From assembly GCA_000827325.1 (NCBI GenBank), contig KN832879.1, positions 1,364,001 through 1,428,000 of the forward strand: 64,000 nucleotides of DNA, in the 5' to 3' direction. This DNA comes from Oidiodendron maius Zn (taxonomy: Eukaryota; Ascomycota; Leotiomycetes; Myxotrichaceae). This document shows positions 1 through 10,061 of the stretch, piece by piece. Numbering within the stretch: the first letter of the stretch is position 1; every line of letters begins with the position of its first letter. The position numbers and the translations under genes were made by a program. The notes beneath the pieces are model-generated. The model saw only the letters and a program-made list of their open reading frames with translations. It had not been told where the DNA came from and did not search any database.

Positions 1-1515
1 AAACGTCAAAGCATTAAATCATCAGGGCATCATAGCCGACCCGCTACCAGTCCCCCCAGCCGCAGCTCATGTGGTGCAGTTGAACGAGAAGTATTGGGTG
101 CTGCTGTGCCTCGACCTGAAGGACTGCGCCTCGGGTGCGGGAGCCTTTTCCAACCGCCTGCGTACCTAACGGCACGTGGGGCTGATGCTGCAACCACAGG
201 TCGATTAATACAGCTAGGCGTTCCCGTTCCAATCCGATTATTCGACAGTGGCCCTTCCCAGCCATGGTTAGGCGCCCGAGCCCATCCTTAACGTGTCGCT
301 GGGCCTTACCAGTGCATGCACTATCCACCGAAGCATGGCCGCCCGTTTCAGACCCAAAGCCGAAGGCCATGAGATAGCACGGGAGCCCTACCCGCAATGT
401 AAAGGGAGCGGCTGATGAGATGCCGTTAGCTCTAGGATTCTAGTAATCTATCTGGAAATCTTGATGTTGCCGTTCCAAACCAAGACTAATGCGGGAGGAG
501 TCAGCCAGTGATTGGTCGTCTGTCCGTGTTTACCCGCGCACTGTGTTTATATTCGAGTCGCTCTCTGCAATCACGTCTTCTTCTTCTTCTTCTCCCTTTC
601 GTTTAGTATTGATCTAGTTGCCATTAACTTACCTCCCGTCCCCTTGCGTCGTGAAGAAAAGGCTAGCTCTAAGCTGCTTTTTCTTCTCCAAGTATCTGCG
701 GGCGCCAAAAGGTACGCCGCCCATCTTGTCCATAAGCCCATGTATGTATCTCGTAATGAATATCGACGCGGGTGTTCTCAAGCACGTACGTTCATGTTGT
801 CTGGGGTACAAATTAAAGGGCACGTCGACAAAGTACGGTAAAATATTGAGCGAGTTGTCAAACCGTCAGTTACTAGCTAGCTTTTGTCTCTTCTATAGCA
901 CCTAATACGGGAAACCCCGCTTTATGAACTTACCGCCTGGTGTGAATATTTAGATGGGAGCAACTTTGAACGATCGATGCTCAAATACTCATCGATCTCT
1001 TCTCGAAGCCGATGGAGCGCATTCTTCATTCCCTCGCCATAGATGAGCAGCATATGTATGTGAAAATGCATGCTAGAGAGGCAAGCCTTTTTCCTCTTCA
1101 CGCCCTTCTGTCCGTGACATCCGCTCAGCGACACTAAATTTGCCTCATATAATGAGCAATAGTAGTTGCAGCTTTTTCACCTTGTTGACCTTGTAAGCTG
1201 TCACCAGGGTGCTTGTATAAATGGGGCTGGTATTATACCGCCTCGAGGTATGCCCACAACGGGGCCTCTTTGGCCATCATTCCGGGCTTTTCTAATAGGT
1301 CATGCAGCAGCACCCAAATCATCCTTCGCACTACGCAGTATTTAGATGGGCTCCCAGCACATACGCGCTTTGCGCATCCATTGACCCTCTCCACTGCCCC
1401 TCTATTTCTCCTTAGTGTCGTATCTGGCAGCACTTAACTTTCCCACTGCCAGTTGTGCAGTTGGTGATTTGGTTTCTCTAGAACTACATCCACAGCCAGC
1501 AAACACCCAAGAGGG
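1..1515. other. Gene-poor 5' stretch
   Basis: No gene can be supported here. Around 40-180 the plus strand has a short coding-like run (V-Q-L-N-E-K-Y-W-V-L-L-C-L-D) that ends in a stop, and the minus strand is open over 44-397, but neither shows a recognisable domain, start context or splice partner. A pyrimidine-rich (ttc)n-like tract lies near 570-590. The stretch may hold more of the decayed chitinase that follows, but I cannot align it. Confidence 0.4.
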
Positions 1516-1986
1516 GGTGCAACATTCTCGTATATCCTCGTCCAGTCAGGTGATTCTTGCGGTAGCCTGGCGACGAGGTGCAGCATCCCTGCCGCCAACT
1601 TCACCATATATAACCTCAGCTTGACGCTCTGTTCAACCCCACCGTCGGAGAGCCCATTTGCCGCACGGCGGGCACGCTGCCGGACCTCTTCCTAAGGCCT
1701 AAATCGGACGGCACCTGTTACGGTACACTGTAAAGAGAGGCGAATACTGCGCGCTCAATGTGTCTAACAACTATATCGAGACGTGCAACAACCAGACATG
1801 GGGTTGGACTGGCCGCAACAACCAGCAGCTTGCCGCTAAATATGCCTTGGCATCGGCGTTCCTCCCATGCCGGCTATCATCGCCGGCGCTGAATGCAGTC
1901 CACAAATGGCTGGGATGACGAGGCGGGCTAACTGGAAGGATATCTCATCGTTGAACTCCTGCCAGCTGAACGCATATGTTGAGGTG
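1516..1986 (+). pseudogene. LysM/GH18-type chitinase, N-terminal relic
   Basis: Translation in shifting frames recovers the usual N-terminal region of fungal LysM-containing GH18 chitinases. A first LysM-like piece (about 1531-1618, V-Q-S-G-D-S-C-G-S-L-A-T-R-C) is followed by the inter-LysM segment (1623-1723, I-C-R-T-A-G-T-L-P-D). A second LysM follows (1724-1836, Y-T-V-K-R-G-E-Y-C then Q-T-W-G-W-T-G), and then the segment leading to the chitin-binding region (1840-1986, I-C-L-G-I-G-V-P-P-M-P and N-W-K-D-I-S-S-L-N). The pieces lie in four successive reading frames (1, 0, 2, 1), so at least three frameshifts separate them. No GH18 catalytic domain follows before the next gene. The intact family binds and hydrolyses chitin outside the cell; this copy cannot make a functional product. 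The family match is from remembered motif order and is fairly strong. Confidence 0.7.
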
Positions 1987-2396
1987 AATCTCTCGTTGAC
2001 CTTTGACTGCCATAATTTAGCTCACAGTTGTTTGCTGAATCTATAGTGACATCTAGGGTGAGTGTGGTATCACACCTAAAATCTGCACAACATACTCGAT
2101 CTGCCAGGCATAAGTAAATTTAAATAATAACTAGTACTTAAGCCCAACTTAAAATTGTGAAGTAATATTTATAGAAGACATATATCTCTCGCAGAGACTC
2201 TATCAAGCCATGATGGAACGACCCCACCCAATTCGCTCGAACTTGTCCACACCCGTCTAGTCGTTAGTCATAATACCAATTATCTTCTAAGCAACCGCAC
2301 TAACTGCCATTTGATTTTAAGCTCCAACCTCGCCCTTTTATCTAACGCCACCATTCTTTCACAGCCAAGAGAAAGTAGCTCTAGTATTAGGTAGCT
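1987..2396. other. AT-rich intergenic
   Basis: AT-rich sequence between the chitinase relic and the 3' end of the secreted-protein gene. I see no ORF, RNA gene or clear repeat. Confidence 0.4.
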
Positions 2397-3017
2397 CTAG
2401 TTATATCCATCCCCAGAGTTTGTTGGTGCCTTTGCACAGATAGCGGGACCAAGAGGGGTACCCGGAACATCAGCTCCAGCCGCAGCAGCAGCCTCTACCC
2501 AAAGTGTCCCAATGTTCTGCAGGATCTCTGAATCGCCTGAGAAAGAACACCTCAAGTTATTGATATTATTCACTGCATCAGAAACCAAGATCTCTGAGTT
2601 TAGTAATTGGATCAAGTTCTGAGGAACACCTGGGAACACCTGCCCTAGAGTGTTGGCAGCATCTATACCCGCCTGACTAAGACCAGGAGTATTCATAAGG
2701 GTATTAAGGAATCCAGGCTCTGCGTTTGCTGCAGTGAGAGCAATGTTTTCTTGGTCGGTAATATCTTGGCCGGAGAGGCCGTTGGCGATATTGAGGAAGT
2801 TGTTGACTGTGTTGACTGAGTTGTCCCAGTGGCTAATAGCTCCCACAACCTGTTGGCAAAGGGAAGGATCCGCAGCGTTAGAGCAGTCGTTGAGTGCATC
2901 CTGAAAAGTGCGTTTGCTGAAGATAGAGCGTGTGGAAGGATGGGTATAGGATCTTGTAGGTGCTGAGAGAGCCGCTGCTGTGAAGGCGAGGATTGCAGTG
3001 ATAGTTGAGGCCTTCAT
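2397..3017 (-). CDS. Secreted hypothetical protein (206 aa)
   Basis: A single uninterrupted ORF of 206 codons. The N-terminus is a classical signal peptide (residues 1-18, rich in A, L, T, I, ending A-L-S-A). A short pro-like segment ends at S-K-R around residue 35, which resembles a Kex2 processing site. The mature part has four cysteines (two near 45 and 53, one near 157, one near 193) and many Asn/Gly/Ala residues, with an N-N-F-L-N-I-A-N-G-L stretch; it has no transmembrane segment. I do not recognise the family. Secretion is inferred from the signal peptide. A TATA-like box lies about 145 bp upstream of the start. It could be a cell-wall or apoplastic small protein; no enzymatic motif is visible. 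Confidence 0.8.
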   Translation of the reverse strand: MKASTITAILAFTAAALSAPTRSYTHPSTRSIFSKRTFQDALNDCSNAADPSLCQQVVGAISHWDNSVNTVNNFLNIANGLSGQDITDQENIALTAANAEPGFLNTLMNTPGLSQAGIDAANTLGQVFPGVPQNLIQLLNSEILVSDAVNNINNLRCSFSGDSEILQNIGTLWVEAAAAAGADVPGTPLGPAICAKAPTNSGDGYN

Positions 3018-3157
3018 AGTGATTCTGATTAATGCCGATTAGGAACGATAAATATATAAAGAGATATTGATATTGATTTGAATCAACGTGTGCTAGGAAT
3101 AGTATTGAGAGGCTATTATGAGCTAATGATGAAAGAGGAGAAGGACTTCCTCTTGAC

Positions 3158-3165
3158 TTATATAC
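3158..3165 (-). promoter_or_regulatory. TATA-like box of the 2397-3017 gene
   Basis: The minus strand reads GTATATAA, about 145 bp upstream of the ATG at 3017. This is consistent with a core promoter and a 5' UTR of roughly 110 nt. Sequence inspection only. Confidence 0.4.
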
Positions 3166-3965
3166 GCAAGTCTTGCATCTCAATACTCCAACATGTTTAC
3201 TCGAAATACTGAGCCTCTTTGCATAGAAGTTTTTTCTAGAAAGGGTAAAAGCAGCCTGGCAAAGTTCATGACACAGCCAGAACAGGTATTCGGATTCAAT
3301 TCAGCGGCGGTATCTACCGCGATCGGCACTTACGCCAGTCTGCCATCACGAGCGTGTAATTCGTTGTTTGGCGACCGCGACCAGCGATTAACAGCCTGAA
3401 TATGGTTAGATCATGGCGGATAGAGGTGTGGAGTTCGATTACTAGGGTGATGTGGCATCAGCCACAGGGCTGTGAGTCTGTGCCGACCACAGAAACAATT
3501 TTATTATTGGAGGGACTATTTAAAACAAAATTGTCTGCTGACTGGCCCACTACCGCGCGGATATTTCTGACAAGAATAACCCCCATCCCTGCGAAGCAAG
3601 GAGGCTTAGACTCACACCACCTTACTAGAAAGAGTAAGTGATATTCGGGTGGTGAGTCCACTTGATGTGAAACCTCGGTTTCCAAGACATATGATAAATT
3701 TGAAAGTCGAGTTAATGAATATTATCTTCTTGGAGTCACCTGCTATCGTAGATATTCTTCTCGCTATATAACCCCACTCCCCAACCCCCCCTTTAATATT
3801 AGTGGTTCTAAGTGTCGTAGTTACTAATAAGCTTTAAGACACTGGCGAAATACCTTCGTGTATAAGAGGCATAGATAAGTAGTGTTTGGCCTCTGCAAAG
3901 GTGTGGCGAGTGACTTGTGAACCCCGAATGTAGCCAGCACACTATTAAACAGCCTCAGCTCCACC
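3166..3965. other. Intergenic, no gene seen
   Basis: Short ORFs occur on both strands but have no recognisable domain, signal peptide or splice-linked partner. No repeat or RNA gene was recognised. Confidence 0.4.
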
Positions 3966-4906
3966 CTAATCCGCCCCGCCGACCGTAAACTCCCCATTTG
4001 GCTGGTGCACTACTCTACAGAAGCTGCTTCCCCCAGGCTCGAATTCGACAAACGCGAGTCCTTTATCTGCCGGTGCCAGGTCGTGCACCACCGTGCCGGG
4101 CGTATAGGTCCCGGTACCAATCACAAAGGAGAGCGGCGGGGGCGCGACTGTGTAGACGGTCCGTGGGTGGAACTCCCACAGCCAGATGGGCGTGAGGGCA
4201 CCATTGGAGGCGGGCATGGCGACGCCGATGAACGGGTGAACTGCAAAGGACGGCGGGCGGTGGGAGGCCCCCTAGTTAGCGGGCGCGCATTCATCATTCA
4301 TCATTCATCAATAATCGCGATGGTGATCGGCGGGAGGCGGGAATCTCAATCATGACATGACAGACGTCAGGGGGAATCAAAGCGGATGGAAGCAAAATCA
4401 AAACTAAAATCAAAATCAAAACAAAATCAAAAAAACTACCTACGGGCAGCTTCGTAATGGAACCCATCCGCCTGCACCGTCAGCCAACCACCCCGCTGCG
4501 GTGCCGGCGTCTGCGGCTTGGAATTGGCATCTCCCTCCGTGTCAACAAACACCGCCTGTTCATCGCTGACAGACACAACGCCCAGATCCACCGTTTCATT
4601 GGCCCCCCTCACAGCGACCGAATCACTAAAAACCACCTCGACGCCAGGACCCAACGGCGCGCCCGGACTGGTGCCGCAGATGGCGGCCATCGAGCCGCCT
4701 CCGTCGCCTGACGCTCCCGCAACGGCAGCGGGCGCGCGGAATTCCGTCATATGCCCGTGATGTATCGGCGGTGATTTCTGGAACACGGTGGCGAGCGCGG
4801 CGTGGGACCCGTTGGAGCTGGTGATAGCGGGCGTGGCGAGGCTGAGGAAGTAGGCGGAGCTACTGCCAGACGAGTTGGTGAGTTGGATGGTGAAGTGGGA
4901 AGGCAT
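3966..4906 (-). CDS. Tandem paralogue A, unknown function (245 aa)
   Basis: Two exons, complement(3966..4240, 4444..4906). The 203-bp intron has a GTAGGT donor and a TTTGCAG acceptor in phase 1. The start is placed at M-P-S-H-F, because that N-terminus lines up with the paralogue at 5483-6229 (both begin M-x(2)-F-x-I-x-(L/I)-x-N-x-S-G). An upstream in-frame ATG at 4981 would add 25 residues. After the splice, H-P-F-I-G-V-A-M aligns with N-I-Y-I-G-M-G-G of the paralogue, and the intron sits at the same position and phase in both. There is no signal peptide, transmembrane segment or known catalytic motif; beta-strand-like alternation suggests a soluble sandwich or jelly-roll fold (inference). 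Family unknown. The GC content is clearly higher than in paralogue B. Confidence 0.78.
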
Positions 4907-4984
4907 GGCGGGGCGATGTTCGGGTGGGTTGAAGTCGACAGAATGAGCATTGGTTTGGGTGTGAGGAATCGGGGCGTACAAAGC

Positions 4985-5482
4985 AGGAGGAGTAGCGGGT
5001 GTAATCTAATTAAAGTGCGGGGAGGTGGTGTTCGGATGCTTTCGCATGTCAGAAGCTAAATGGATTCTCCCCCTCAGCTCCACCGGGCGATCTTTCAGCT
5101 TCGCTCAATCCAATGGGGCGTGACACGCGTGGCTTGACGGTGTGAGAATCTCACGCTTCCGAAGACGCGGCAGAGCAGCCTTATTACAAGCCCAGGCGCA
5201 TCTGAGTGGCCGTGAATCGCCATAGCTGTGGCTCTCCCGGGCGCAATCGCCTAGAAATTTCATCACCCATCAACTTTACAAGAATGGATTTGCACAAGTG
5301 ACGAAATGTAACAAGTTACTAGTGCACTATAGCCTAACGAATCACAATAGGAAATGTTTCTCCCGACAGGTGCCTTCCCCTCAATCAGCTTCAACGAACA
5401 TGGCCACGCCCTATGAGAACCCTTCGTCCCGATAATTCCCCTTCGAAGATCTTGGACGGGGGATCGAACCCAATCATGGCGA
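4985..5482. other. Intergenic between tandem paralogues
   Basis: About 500 bp between the ATG side of paralogue A and the stop of paralogue B. It must hold the promoter of A. A tRNA-T-loop-like GGTTCGATCC occurs near 5461-5470 on the minus strand, but no A box or acceptor stem accompanies it. Confidence 0.35.
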
Positions 5483-6229
5483 CTACTGGAGGACATAATC
5501 CCCATTTGCATTGTGCACATAAACAACATCTGTCTTGACGGCACCAGTGAAGTTCACTTCAAGAACGTTGCCCAGAGTCGCCACGTCGATGATCGTGCCG
5601 GCCTGGTAACTCCCGGTCGAGATATAGTAGATGATGTGGGGCCAGACTAAGCAAGTTGCACTTGGATGCGCGACAAAGGTGGCAACTGGGAGGATGTTGG
5701 TCGAGTCGTTGGGATCCTTCCCCCCCATGCCGATATAGATATTATCTGTGGGTGCTTGTTAGAAATAGCCCACCATTTAATCCTTCTGTGGGCTATGAAA
5801 GTAAAACTTACTTTTATTGCCGGTCTGAAAGCTATCATCGGTTTTGATGGCAAAAGCGGAGGCGGCGGTAGTGGTGGACGCCCTCGTGTCATCCCAAAAC
5901 GGAGAATCGTTAGGCGCACTCATAAATACCTGGCTGCCTGGAACACCGGGGGCGGCAAGAGTTACGGAAGCCGAGGTGCCAGTTTCGATCTGAACATCTT
6001 GGGCCAGGGGGCTGGGACTGGTGCCTGTCACAGCGTAGTAGTCCTTGTGCAGGCTGAACTTGCAGTGGCCTTCGTGCTTAGGGCCGGATTGAACGCCAGG
6101 GGAGGTTAGGTAGACGTTGGTGTAGACGTCCTTGCTATCCAAGCCTGTGGTCTTGGGCTGCTTCATAAAGAGAAGATAGTCCTGCGATTCGCCAGACTCA
6201 TTCTTGATCGTGATCGAAAAGTTTGCCAT
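5483..6229 (-). CDS. Tandem paralogue B, unknown function (226 aa)
   Basis: Two exons, complement(5483..5745, 5812..6229). The 66-bp intron has a GTAAGT donor, a CTAAC branch point and a CACAG acceptor in phase 1. The protein starts M-A-N-F-S-I-T-I-K-N-E-S-G and ends V-Y-V-H-N-A-N-G-D-Y-V-L-Q. It shares the N-terminal strand pattern, the S-P-x-A/G-P-L-(A/G) segment in the middle, the splice position and the T-V/T-D-x-V-x(2)-H C-terminal region with paralogue A. There is no signal peptide or catalytic signature. The two genes are co-oriented, 576 bp apart, and most simply explained by an old tandem duplication. I do not recognise the family. Confidence 0.83.
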
Positions 6230-6350
6230 TCTGAAAGAAGTTTCTTAACTTTGAAGTGAGGAGGTGTTTTGGTGTGCTATGGTTACAGTGTTCTGTAATT
6301 GTTCTGAGGTTCCGATGTACATCATAAATCTTGCTGGGAATTTGGGACGT

Positions 6351-6359
6351 ATTTATATG
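6351..6359 (-). promoter_or_regulatory. TATA-like box of paralogue B
   Basis: The minus strand reads CATATAAATA, about 120 bp upstream of the ATG at 6229. Confidence 0.4.
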
Positions 6360-6784
6360 TGCTTGGTGAGAAAAAGTGGTGTAAGGGATTCGAGTCGACG
6401 GCCGTGATTTCTCTGTTGAGTTCAGCTCGGGCTTCGTTGACTTGGGGAGGCCAGACAATCTTTCTGAAAATGACCGCATAACACTGCTCGACGAGGATAC
6501 ACAAGTGGAGCTGAGTTAAATCTGTGGCCTTCGTAATTTGTCCATGACCCTTTTTTAATGGCGTTGCTGAGTAAGGCGCTAAGCTTTGATGTGTGCCAGT
6601 GCATATCAGCTATAATGCAGCCACCATGAAAGGGCCCAGATGACCAACGATTCTGAACCGAGCTTGTGAAACATAATTCATTAGTCGATATGAAAGACAT
6701 GTGAAAGTCGGAGGTGACATGTAACGTTTACATTCCCTAGAATAGCTTATAGCAGCACCATTATGGAGAGATATATGCGTAGAC

Positions 6785-6900
6785 TTTGCCTTGATAAGGT
6801 TGATGACTGGCGTGAACTTTGAGTCAAGGCTGACACACATTTAGTGGCTGGCGTAAGCTTTATGTCTAGGCTGGCGTACATTAGGTGGCTGGCGTGATTT
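6785..6900. repeat. Imperfect tandem repeat, ~42-bp unit
   Basis: About three diverged copies of a unit beginning CTGGCGT(g/a)A(a/g)CTTT. Copies start near 6806, 6848 and 6889, with a weaker copy before 6806. Units share CTGGCGT, a following CTTT and a TTAG(G)TGG end. No ORF function is apparent. Confidence 0.5.
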
Positions 6901-6959
6901 GGGATGGAAGGTGCAGTGTTCATCGCCTGATGGTGAGAGAGCATCCCAATGATAATTGA

Positions 6960-8190
6960 TAATTAATCTCCACTATCGCGATACAGGGCTTGCAGCTGAT
7001 GGGAAGCACAAGTCGACCTGCTCAGCTGAGATGGGTTTCATTAGAAGAGAAGGTGTCCCTAGTAAAAGAAAACGGGCAATGACTCCACCAGAATTGTTTC
7101 ACTACTATCACTACCACGCCATGTTCAATCTCGTTACGCTTACGATCCAATTGCTGAAGCAGATTGGTCACACGGCTTTATGTACAACATGACGGTATTT
7201 ACAATTTTGCTCTTATTGAAAAAGGCACTCAAAAGGATTGTTCCATAATTATTTTTACAGTAGGAACTACGGTACTTATAGACAGAATAGAGTATATTAT
7301 AAATCATTGGGCCTGTGCAGAAAGCTGAATACTAGTAGGATCTTTTAGACTTCCTTTGTATATATTCCAACAGCTACTAATGGCGTTATAAAGTGAAGTG
7401 TGCACTTGCATACACCTTATGATAGCGTGCAAAAAGTATCCGACCAAATTAAATTTAACGATCCAAAATTCAAACTTAGTATAACAGCTCTAAGTTATAT
7501 CCACTAAAATTTTGGGTTATTAATAATAAGCTTTGCTGCTAACACGCTTTTGTTACTGTTTCCAACTAGTAGACAAGTTGATACAACGGTTATTTATATT
7601 ACTCTTAGGCTTGATAATTAATATAAATCTCTTTTGTATTCTAATTGTAGTGCTATTCGGCTTTTAATCAACGGCATGGTTGATGGCCCGTCAACTTCTG
7701 TGTGAGAAAAGAGAAGGAAGTAGAACCTACTTTGATGATAGGTCTCATTTAAGGGCCAGAGCAGGTTTGCATATGGAGCTTCCATATGCCAAAACTCCAT
7801 ATGCGCATAGGATTTTTTAGTGTTACTGTACTAATCCCGTAAAATTTCAGCGGAGGTATATGGCGGCCGGACCTCCATAGGCCTCCATAAAATTTTTGAG
7901 AGGGTAATCATATGGAGTGGTGTGGTCCGTGCCACCATATGATTAAAGGGGTGCGTAATAATAATTGCGTGTGTACAGGTAACTAGCGTCCCTTCAGCAT
8001 CTATGGAGTTTCGGCATATGGACGTTCCATTATGCGAACCCGCGCAGGTCCTAAGTGGACCGGGAGTAATGGCCCCGGGCTTGTTACATGACCGCGAAAA
8101 TGTGGAGAGCTGAAGAGAGAAAGGTGGTGGTTGCTGCAAATATCCCCGCACTAGTACCCCGGGGGGTTAGTAATTCGATCACTTTACGGG
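6960..8190. other. AT-rich gene-poor stretch
   Basis: More than 1 kb without a supportable gene. Between about 7760 and 8040 the motif CATATGGAG or its complement recurs several times on both strands, suggesting a degraded repeat. No transposase or RNA gene is recognisable. Confidence 0.4.
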
Positions 8191-8381
8191 ACGTGCATTA
8201 TTGGACAGAGACCCCTACTAGTGCTAAGACAATGGCTGCTGACGAACGGAGGTTGGATTTCACCCACAGGGAGGAGGGTAGTATTTCGGTCGCTTACAGA
8301 GCGCAAAACAACATAAACTTGATGTGTATTATTGGACAGAGATCCCTATTAGCGCTAAGACGATGGCTGCTGACGAACGGA
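8191..8381. repeat. Diverged direct repeat, two 60-bp copies
   Basis: Copies at about 8191-8250 and 8322-8381, offset by 131 bp. Both read roughly GTGYATTATTGGACAGAGA-YCCCTA-TTAG-GCTAAGAC-ATGGCTGCTGACGAACGGA. They differ at about seven positions, nearly all transitions. The product of the second copy in one frame contains Y-Y-W-T-E-I-P-I-S-A-K-T. The origin is unknown; it may be an internal duplication of a decayed element. Confidence 0.6.
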
Positions 8382-8633
8382 TAAAGCTAGCGTGGGATTT
8401 GTACTGTACAGGTAAACGGGATTTGACTTGGGAAATCAGTCAAGTTACTCAGAAACACCTACCTAAGGTCAGCCAGCCATATATGCAGTACCAGAGTCAG
8501 CTCCTGCTCCTCCGGCTACGAAATGAACTACTATAACCCCCTCCCCTCCATCCCTCCTAGCAAACGCGCATTGCCAAAGGCGCGAAACCGTCACATCTTA
8601 TAATCCTATAACTCCAAACAATCAGAGCAAGCC

Positions 8634-9853
8634 ATGCTTCTATATTCATTCCTCTGGGTGTCCTCTCTGGTCCTGACAACGGTCCTAATTGGCACTCCTA
8701 AATTATGCTTAGCAACCGTGGATATTCAATGTGACGATACGTATCATGATATAGTGACAACTGCAATACAGGAAGCTCTTATATTGATAGAAGGAGTAAA
8801 GGCTCTTGATCCTAATCAAGATTATACAGATGAGAGGTTCTCACACATACTATATGCCTTAGTTTGCTATTCAGTTCCAAACTAACAACCAACTACTCTA
8901 GCTTTCTGTCAATCTTTCGGGCAGACACTCTGTCAGACGCGGTGAAATATTTCACAACAGCAGACAAGCTGGCAACAGAAAATAATCTTTTATTCATTTT
9001 CATGTGCCGTACCAATAAAGAAGACAGAGAGTGTGAGCGGAGTCCTGGTTCGTAAGTGTTGCATGCATGAACGCTTCTGGATTTGCGACCTAATCGTAAT
9101 CTACAAAAGGCCTGCCTACACAGACGTTGCCCACCCGAACGATGACGGCACCTTTAATACAATTATTTGTACCGATGATATAGCTCATTTGAAGTACAAA
9201 TCAGTTGCAGATATCCCAACCACAAAATCAAATTGCGGAATGAAGTGGCCCACCAGGATGGAGGATGTTTTAGGTAAATTTCAAATCCTTCTTTAGAATT
9301 TGAAGACCTTGGCTAAACATTAGATAAAAGCTGTGACTATTGTACATGAGCTGCTACATCAAGATGTCGTTGTTCCAAAAGATGAGATGTTCATACCTAT
9401 TGCAACAACCTTATTGTGACATTCTCTGATAAAGTTTTTAGGATGGCAAGACAGAACGAAATAGTAGGCCACAACGGCTGTTGGAAGAATCGACTTGCCA
9501 AGGACGATTTGCAGAATGAAAATCAAGCTGACTGCTACGCTATCTATACATTAGGTAGGTATCCTAGAATTCGATCCATCTCACGCTTTTTGAATCAATC
9601 TCATTGGTTTAAATTATCAATTCGGACATTTACTAACCATTTATAAGCGTATCATATGGGATCGCCATGCGGGCAAATTTTAGGGTTAGGGGGTTCCAAG
9701 ACTTGGGGGCCTGGTGCACCATCGAACAACCCGTGTTGGCCACGAGCAAACAATGCACCTCTTTGTCCAGAGACTACAAGTGATAGTTTCGACAGCTTTG
9801 GTCCCGAGACCATTAATCAATCTGACGTATCTCAGTTGATCTTGGAACTGTAG
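8634..9853 (+). CDS. Secreted HELLH zinc metallopeptidase (M35-like, 297 aa)
   Basis: Proposed six exons, join(8634..8836, 8902..9051, 9110..9266, 9324..9388, 9442..9554, 9648..9853); phases agree throughout and give 297 codons plus stop. Residues 1-27 form a signal peptide. The zinc site is H-E-L-L-H at about residue 178 (bases 9345-9359). It is followed some 40 residues later by N-Q-A-D-C-Y-A, which corresponds to the N-A-D-S-Y-A element with the third (Asp) ligand in fungal M35-like Asp-zincins. Cysteines in the middle (I-I-C, S-N-C-G) suit a secreted, disulfide-stabilised enzyme. The role would be extracellular protein hydrolysis. Introns 2 (GTAAGT) and 5 (GTAGGT, branch CTAAC) are canonical. 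Introns 1 (GTTCTC), 3 (GTTTTA) and 4 (GTTCAT) need weak donors; the strong GTAAAT donor at 9274 would break the frame before H-E-L-L-H. Either the splicing is unusual or the gene is beginning to decay. Confidence 0.62.
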
Positions 9854-10061
9854 GGGCCTCCAAAAAGAGTTGGGTCAGTACAAGAGAGAAACGCTTGTAC
9901 CGCTTTTGCAGGTCGTGGGGATTCTTACGACTATTACTATTCTTGGCTAGGCCGAAGCTTATTTACTTGATCTATGTAAAGATAATTAGCTTTGAAGACT
10001 GAATAATTCATAGACAATTCTGGTGTTAATGGTGTAATCCACCGACTGATATTTTCCAATT

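Noticed and set aside
44-397. 117-codon minus-strand ORF at the window edge
   Set aside because: No domain, promoter or splice partner, and the plus strand is equally open; composition does not favour either.
5440-5544. tRNA-like T-loop GGTTCGATCC on the minus strand
   Set aside because: No A box, no anticodon arm and no acceptor stem can be folded around it.
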